Assembly (NCBI GenBank): GCA_922989275.2
Contig: OV277869.1
Location: 20,160,189-20,224,188, forward strand
Source: Gari tellinella
Taxonomy: Eukaryota; Mollusca; Bivalvia; Cardiida; Psammobiidae
Length of the DNA stretch: 64,000 nucleotides
Direction of reading: 5' to 3'
Within the stretch, counting starts at the first letter, position 1, and each line of letters opens with the position of its first letter. A program made the translations under genes and the position numbers. A model generated the notes under the pieces. The model searched no databases and was not told the DNA's origin. It saw only the letters and a list, made by a program, of their open reading frames with translations. Below, piece by piece: positions 59,930 to 64,000 of the stretch.

Positions 59930-60075
59930 CTTCGGATATTCTTTCTAGTATGTGGTAGCTCAAAGCAGGCTGAAAGTAAAGAAGAATGCGCCTTAAGGCG
60001 CATTCTGTTTTACCTTCAGCCTACTTTAAGCAGCCACGTGGCAACACAACTAGAAACAGGCGATGGGGAACAGGA
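59930..60075. mobile_element. Partial TTAACCC-family MITE, hairpin region
   Basis: AAAGCAGGCTGAAAGTAAAG ... GCGCCTTAAGGCGC ... CTTCAGCCTACTTTAAG forms a strong hairpin with arms of about 35 bp. Confidence 0.65.
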
Positions 60076-60467
60076 AAGATTTGTAAAATCGCACTTTAAA
60101 AATGCTTATTTGAAAATCTTAGGATTTTTATGTCAATTTATGGCAGCCCTGTAAAATATGTTTAAACTAAACTTATTTGATTGCCGTTTAGTATGCGATG
60201 TCATAAAAAGGGTAAATAGGGTTTAATTCTGTTTATGAAAAGAGACGAAAAAGTAAGCTCGGTCGAGTTAGTTGATATGTACATTTAATTCAATCATGCG
60301 ACCGTATACAGTACTGACCGTTCGCTCTGAGATATTCCGGGAAGAAGCTCTAACATCATATTATTTCCACATGAAAACAGCTGTCTGTCTGTCTGACTGA
60401 CCCTCTGTGTGCTTACATGCATCTGTTTCTGTCTGTTTTTCTTTATTCACTCTTTCAGTCTGCTAGT

Positions 60468-60600
60468 CTATATATCTCTCTCTGTCTCTCTATCTATATA
60501 TATATATCTATCCTCCATCCCTCCTCTCCCCCCTCTCTCTCTCTCTCTGTCTCTCTATCTCTGTGTGTGTCTTGCTCTCTCTGTCTCTGTCTCTCTCTCT
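60468..60600. repeat. (TC)n and (TA)n simple repeat
   Basis: Mixed TC, TG and TATA repeats. No other signal. Confidence 0.85.
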
Positions 60601-60817
60601 CATTTGCATATAAATAACACTGCCTTCTATAACTATCTATCATCTCAACTTTAACCTCGGCTAATGTAAAAAAGGATTACATTCCTCAGAAAAAATACAA
60701 ACCCGTGTTTGACAGAGTTGATCGATTAAAAGTGAAAACTGTAGCAGCATAGTAGATTTTGAGACCAAAATCAATCGTGTAGATGCGTTTGGTCCTTATA
60801 TCATTATTCAATCTGCT

Positions 60818-61013
60818 ATAAAACCTCTCTATAATGACCACTAAACTGAAGGCTAATTGACTACATAAAAAGACGGGAAAGCTTGAAGCAAAATGAACGT
60901 AAACATGAAAGTTTCTGCAGAAACTTGTTTTACGTTCACCTTTCCTTAAGCATGCACTTGTTTTTAACACCTGCTAATTAACACAGTTTAGTGGTCGTGA
61001 TAGAGAGGTTTTA
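60818..61013. mobile_element. MITE with 30-bp terminal inverted repeats
   Basis: The end TAAAACCTCTCTATAATGAC with CACTAAACTG is inverted at the other side as CAGTTTAGTG with GTCGTGATAGAGAGGTTTTA. The centre has a second hairpin, TGAACGTAAACATGAAAGTT-TCTGCAGAAAC. A lone end of the same type occurs at about 61225-61262. Confidence 0.7.
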
Positions 61014-61029
61014 TTCTGTATCTTTAGCT

Positions 61030-61440
61030 ACTTTTCTTAGGAGGAGGTACAAGTTTACGGGATTGAAAACAAATAATTATTTTCCCGAGTTTCACAACTC
61101 TCCCCCCCCCCACCCCCTTTAATTCTCGTGTTGGTTCTAAACAATTATGACAGAATGCGCCAGACATTTTTAATCTCTACCCGTACGATTTTCAATAAAA
61201 CATAGAACCTAAAGAACCTGCTATCTAAAACCATTTAGTAGACGTTATAGAGAGGTTTTACTGTACTATTAGTTTCTCGTCTTCTAAGAAGACACACGTT
61301 TATGGGAATGAATTCAAATAATGGTTTTCCCGAGTTTCATAACTCTCCCCCGTTTTAATTCTCGTGTTGGGTCGAAACAATTATGACCGAATACGAGTGA
61401 CATTTTTAATCTCTTTCCGTATGATTTTCAATAAACTTAG
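61030..61440. repeat. Direct duplication, period about 245 bp
   Basis: TTTTCCCGAGTTTCACAACT, TTAATTCTCGTGTTGG, AAACAATTATGAC and ATTTTTAATCTCT recur in order about 245 bp apart (61082-61200 and 61325-61440), each unit ending near GATTTTCAATAAA. Confidence 0.7.
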
Positions 61441-63031
61441 ACAGTGAGCTAAAACACATTATACGTAGACTTTTTTTTAATCCTTTATCTTTTTTTTTTG
61501 GCAACCTGACTATAGACTTTAGTTTAACATAAAGAACCTGTTTCAGTTTCGGGGTTTAAGAGTAGGCTATTTACATGTATATTATATTTCATTATGAATT
61601 CGAAATATGACTGTATTCCAAAAAGGTTTCTACAGTTAAAAATGCACACGTGTATGAACAAGTAAGCTGTTGCATATCTTTTCTTGATAATTTTCACCTA
61701 AAGCGATTCAGCGACTCCAACTCATACAGGTAGCGTCCACGATGATGCCTCGCAATCCGCGATGTTGCCATCGCAATCAGCGATGACTCCGCCGCGGAAA
61801 TATCCCGTAGGGTAAATTTCTGTCCGCGGTGGACACACATTTTGTCCACGATGATCCAAAAAAATTGTCCGTGCTGGAAACCCGCGGACATTCAAAAGTG
61901 TCCGTGCTGGGAGCGCGGACTTTTTAAACATTGCGAGACTTGTACTGTAGGTTGAGAGTTATCTACCTTTGAATTGCTGAAAATGCCATATTTTTTAGAG
62001 TGTTTACACTCTAGAGGCCACAATGTTTATCCAATCTATCTCAAACTTGCTCAGATTGACCATAAGAGTTCAGATGAGTTTAATTATGCTTGAAATCAGA
62101 CTCATAGGTCGAGAGTTATCTACCTTTGAATTGCTGAAAATGCCATATTTAAGGGTGTTTACACTCTAGAGGCCACAATTTTTATCCAATCTATCTCAAA
62201 CTTGCTCAGATTGTATATGACCATAAGAGTTCAGATGAGTTCGATTTTGTTTGAAATCAGACTCATAGGTCGAGAGTTATCTACCTTTGAACTGCTGAAA
62301 ATGTCATATTTAACAGTGTTTACACTCTAGAGGCCACAATGTTTTTCCAATCTTTCTCAAACTTGCTCAGATTGTATATGGCTATAAGAGTTCAGATGAG
62401 TTTGATTATGGTTGAAATCGGATGAATAGGTCAAGAGTTATCTGCCCTTGAATTGCTGAAAAAGCCATATCGAACCTTTTGCAACTAGTTTTCAATGGAT
62501 TTTGATTTTACTTGCACACAAAGTATATACCTATAAGTTCTCAAAGAAGTGCAATTATTGTTGAAATCTAATCATTGTGGCAATAGTTATCTGCCCTTGA
62601 TATACTTTGAAATGCTAGAAAAGGCTTTATTTCATTTCAGTATTGTTTAGGGTCTTAAGTTATCTACCGTTGATGTACTCTACTATACTAGAATAATGAG
62701 ATTGTATTCCAAAATTGTTTAAATGCTAATACTACAAATTTGAATGGATTTAGATTAAAACGGATGAAACAGAAAGGTAAAGCTATCAAGCTTCAGTACA
62801 ACAGGTGAGCGATATCAGGGCCTTCAGGCCCTCTTGTTTTGAATCCCCGTGACGTAATCACCCTTTTGTAAAAAGTGATGTTATATAGTAACGACATCAA
62901 CTTGATCTCACACATGTTGGAGACAAGGATATTCGCATTTGCTGTTTGCTATTGAAAACAGGGGTAGTACTGTGAGAAATGATCATGTCATGAATGCTTG
63001 TTTTCTCACAAATTTCTGTTAACTGTTTCAG

Positions 63032-63130
63032 ATCTACTCAGGTAAGGTGACCAGTATCATGCAGTTTGGGTGCTTTGTGGCCATCGAGGGTGTGAGGAAA
63101 CGTTGTGAAGGACTCGTCCATATCTCACAG
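63032..63130 (+). CDS. DHX8: DHX8 exon: first half of the S1 RNA-binding domain
   Basis: A 99-nt phase-0 exon with acceptor TTAACTGTTTCAG and donor GTACCA. It encodes [20 protein letters not shown] and then [21 protein letters not shown] and EGLVHIS are hallmark positions of S1 domains (an OB-fold that binds RNA), and the wording is specifically DHX8-like ([11 protein letters not shown], RKRxEGLVHIS). The preceding intron is 35.5 kb and the next only 645 bp. Confidence 0.95.
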
Positions 63131-63205
63131 GTACCAACCACTTTCACTTTTCACTTTAATATTGCCTGGCCCTTTGGTGTGTCATAATTCTAAGCCACCC
63201 TTTAA

Positions 63206-63419
63206 CTCTTTCAATGCAAAATAATTCTTGTGTTATTAGGTTCCCTTGTGGATCTTTTTAGTTACCAAAACATGAACCAATCTACTTGGAATTCTATGTA
63301 AATTAATAAATACTGCTCTTAATTAGCAAACAGTGTAGACCCTGATCAGAGGGTTCCTTTACGTTAATGTTTGGAATTTTAATGAGTGTATTTTCAACAG
63401 GTCCATGGTATTGAATGAG
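63206..63419. mobile_element. TTAA-flanked MITE in the intron between the S1 exons
   Basis: TTAA at 63202-63205 and 63420-63423 flank 214 bp whose ends are CTCTTTCAATG and TATTGAATGAG. It carries GTAGACCCTGATCAGAGGG, one arm of the hairpin in the copy at 1160-1401; the second arm is lost. Confidence 0.6.
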
Positions 63420-63449
63420 TTAACTTTGAAATATTGGTATGTTTGACTT

Positions 63450-63668
63450 AACCCATTATCCCATAGCCTATTTCTAGTTTCAGAGACACATGACCACTTA
63501 AAGTAGGCTGAAAGTAAAGCAGAATGTGCCCTAAGGCACTTTCTGTTTTATTTTCAGCCTGCTTTAAGCTACAATCTACCTAGAGTATACGAACTATTAC
63601 TTTTGATGCATATTCATGACTGTATGATTTGGAACTTTTTTTTCTCCAGAGAGGGAATAGATTAAGGC
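63450..63668. mobile_element. Full-length TTAACCC-type MITE in the intron between the S1 exons
   Basis: It starts TTAACCCATTATCCCATAG, has the central hairpin AAAGTAGGCTGAAAGTAAAG ... TTTTATTTTCAGCCTGCTTT, and ends near GGGAATAGATTAA. With the MITE at 63206-63419 it makes up most of this 645-bp intron. Confidence 0.65.
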
Positions 63669-63775
63669 ATCAAAAGAGTTATTTGATATCATCTAACTAA
63701 AAATCAGTAATTTTGATTTAAGCAAGTTGAAATTAATGAAGTTTGACATCAGTTTACTCTGTTGTGATATTACAG

Positions 63776-63886
63776 TTACGGAGAGAGGGACGTGTATCGA
63801 ATGTCTCTGATGTTGCACAGAAGGGCCAAGCAGTCAAGGTGAAGGTTTTATCATACACGGGAAGCAAGATGAGCCTCTCAATGAAG
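63776..63886 (+). CDS. DHX8: DHX8 exon: second half of the S1 RNA-binding domain
   Basis: A 111-nt phase-0 exon with acceptor GTGATATTACAG and donor GTAAGG. It encodes [20 protein letters not shown] and then [25 protein letters not shown] and SLSMK are the last two strands of the S1 fold. The next exon should open with the DVDQ-type segment that follows the S1 domain in this family; nothing with that pattern is visible before base 64000. Confidence 0.95.
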
Positions 63887-64000
63887 GTAAGGCAGTGAAA
63901 GTGGCGTCAGATTGTTCAGTGTAGGGGTTATTGCTATGCCCCAAACATCTACTGATACAGGAGGAATATAGTGATTGAAATTCCATGTGATCGTGTTTAT

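Larger units (their letters stand above)
54382..61947. mobile_element. 7566-bp TA-flanked block with inverted ends (Tc1/mariner-like)
   Basis: TA at 54380-54381 and 61948-61949 flank the ends, CAGTACAAGTCTCGCAATG and its perfect inverse; pairing continues through TTTAAA and into GC-rich text rich in CCGCGG and GGACCG. No transposase is recognisable and no frame exceeds 118 codons. The inside holds MITEs, hairpin arrays and TC-rich simple repeats. Confidence 0.78.
53541..62838 (+). mobile_element. B5: family B element split by a 7.57-kb block
   Basis: The 5' part (hairpin and about five units) is at 53541-54381 and the 3' part (about three units and the terminus CAGGGCCTTCAGGCCCTCTTGTT-type) at 61948-62838. 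The join reads GACCAATA-GGTTGAGAG, as in the intact unit near 53908. Confidence 0.87.
2105..63886 (+). other. DHX8: DHX8 gene, internal part: five exons across about 62 kb
   Basis: DHX8/Prp22 is a nuclear DEAH-box ATPase that releases spliced mRNA from the spliceosome after exon ligation. The five exons join in frame: phase 2, phase 2, phase 0, phase 0, phase 0. They give an acidic segment, an RS/RD-rich stretch of about 100 residues and an S1 domain, the same order as in animal DHX8 before the helicase core. Donors are GTATGT, GTATTG, GTAAGC, GTACCA and GTAAGG; all acceptors end in AG. Intron lengths are 7784, 17203, 35532 and 645 bp. No stop or frameshift interrupts the spliced frame, so the gene looks intact. 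The 5' exons and the helicase domains lie outside the window. Confidence 0.9.

Noticed and set aside
59559..60654. Serine/leucine-rich frames that look like signal peptides or membrane proteins
   Set aside because: They are translations of (TC)n and (TA)n simple repeats.

Overview
The window is eukaryotic, intron-dominated DNA, most likely from a bivalve mollusc or close lophotrochozoan relative. I infer this from the repeats: short elements with terminal hairpins and internal tandem repeats, of the kind described from oysters and clams. The only host gene I can support is an internal part of DHX8 (Prp22-type DEAH-box splicing helicase) on the + strand. Five consecutive exons lie at 2105-2202, 9987-10064, 27268-27499, 63032-63130 and 63776-63886. 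They splice in frame (618 nt, 206 codons) to give an acidic segment, an RS/RD-rich region and a complete S1 RNA-binding domain. The start codon and upstream exons lie left of the window; the helicase core lies to the right.

Almost everything else is transposable-element sequence filling introns of about 7.8, 17.2, 35.5 and 0.6 kb. The dominant class is a set of at least eight families (called B, C, D/E, F, G, H, I, J and N here) with one plan. Each has a 5' hairpin of about 10-bp stems, a GTCCGTC-rich stretch, tandem units of about 150-500 bp, a 3' copy complementary to the 5' start, and a 3' terminal hairpin, usually followed by TCTTGTT. No family encodes a protein. Several filled and empty site pairs inside the window put the junctions at T-rich (TT) positions. 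The plan resembles Helentron-associated non-autonomous rolling-circle elements (HINE, 'pearl' type); that class assignment is inference.

These elements are nested within one another and within cut-and-paste elements. The latter include three TA-flanked Tc1/mariner-like blocks (1.27, 7.57 and 11.1 kb), a TTAA-flanked block of 4.14 kb, a 957-bp palindromic element with an 8-bp duplication, and many TA- or TTAA-flanked MITEs. Decayed coding remnants are present: LINE reverse transcriptase C-termini at 205-1070 (-), 7063-7367 (+) and 30640-31640 (-), and a Tc1-like transposase at about 29640-30250 (+).

Layout. 1-2104: LINE remnant and MITEs. 2105-2202: exon. 2203-9986: MITEs, elements C1, B1, D1 (split by a LINE) and F. 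9987-10064: exon. 10065-27267: G1 with I inside, B2, a multi-level nest at 18780-23556, and the E4/E5 pair. 27268-27499: exon. 27500-63031: N1, H split by the TTAA block, G2 carrying several C copies, the 11.1-kb block with the K repeats, and B5 split by the 7.57-kb block. 63032-64000: two S1 exons and two MITEs.

Two sequence motifs stand out. The RFX X-box palindrome GTTGCCATGGCAAC occurs exactly at eight places in the C/D/E families. Nuclear-receptor half-sites (AGGTCA, and TGACCTTGA as the reverse of TCAAGGTCA) occur in the tandem units of most families. Whether either is functional is untested.
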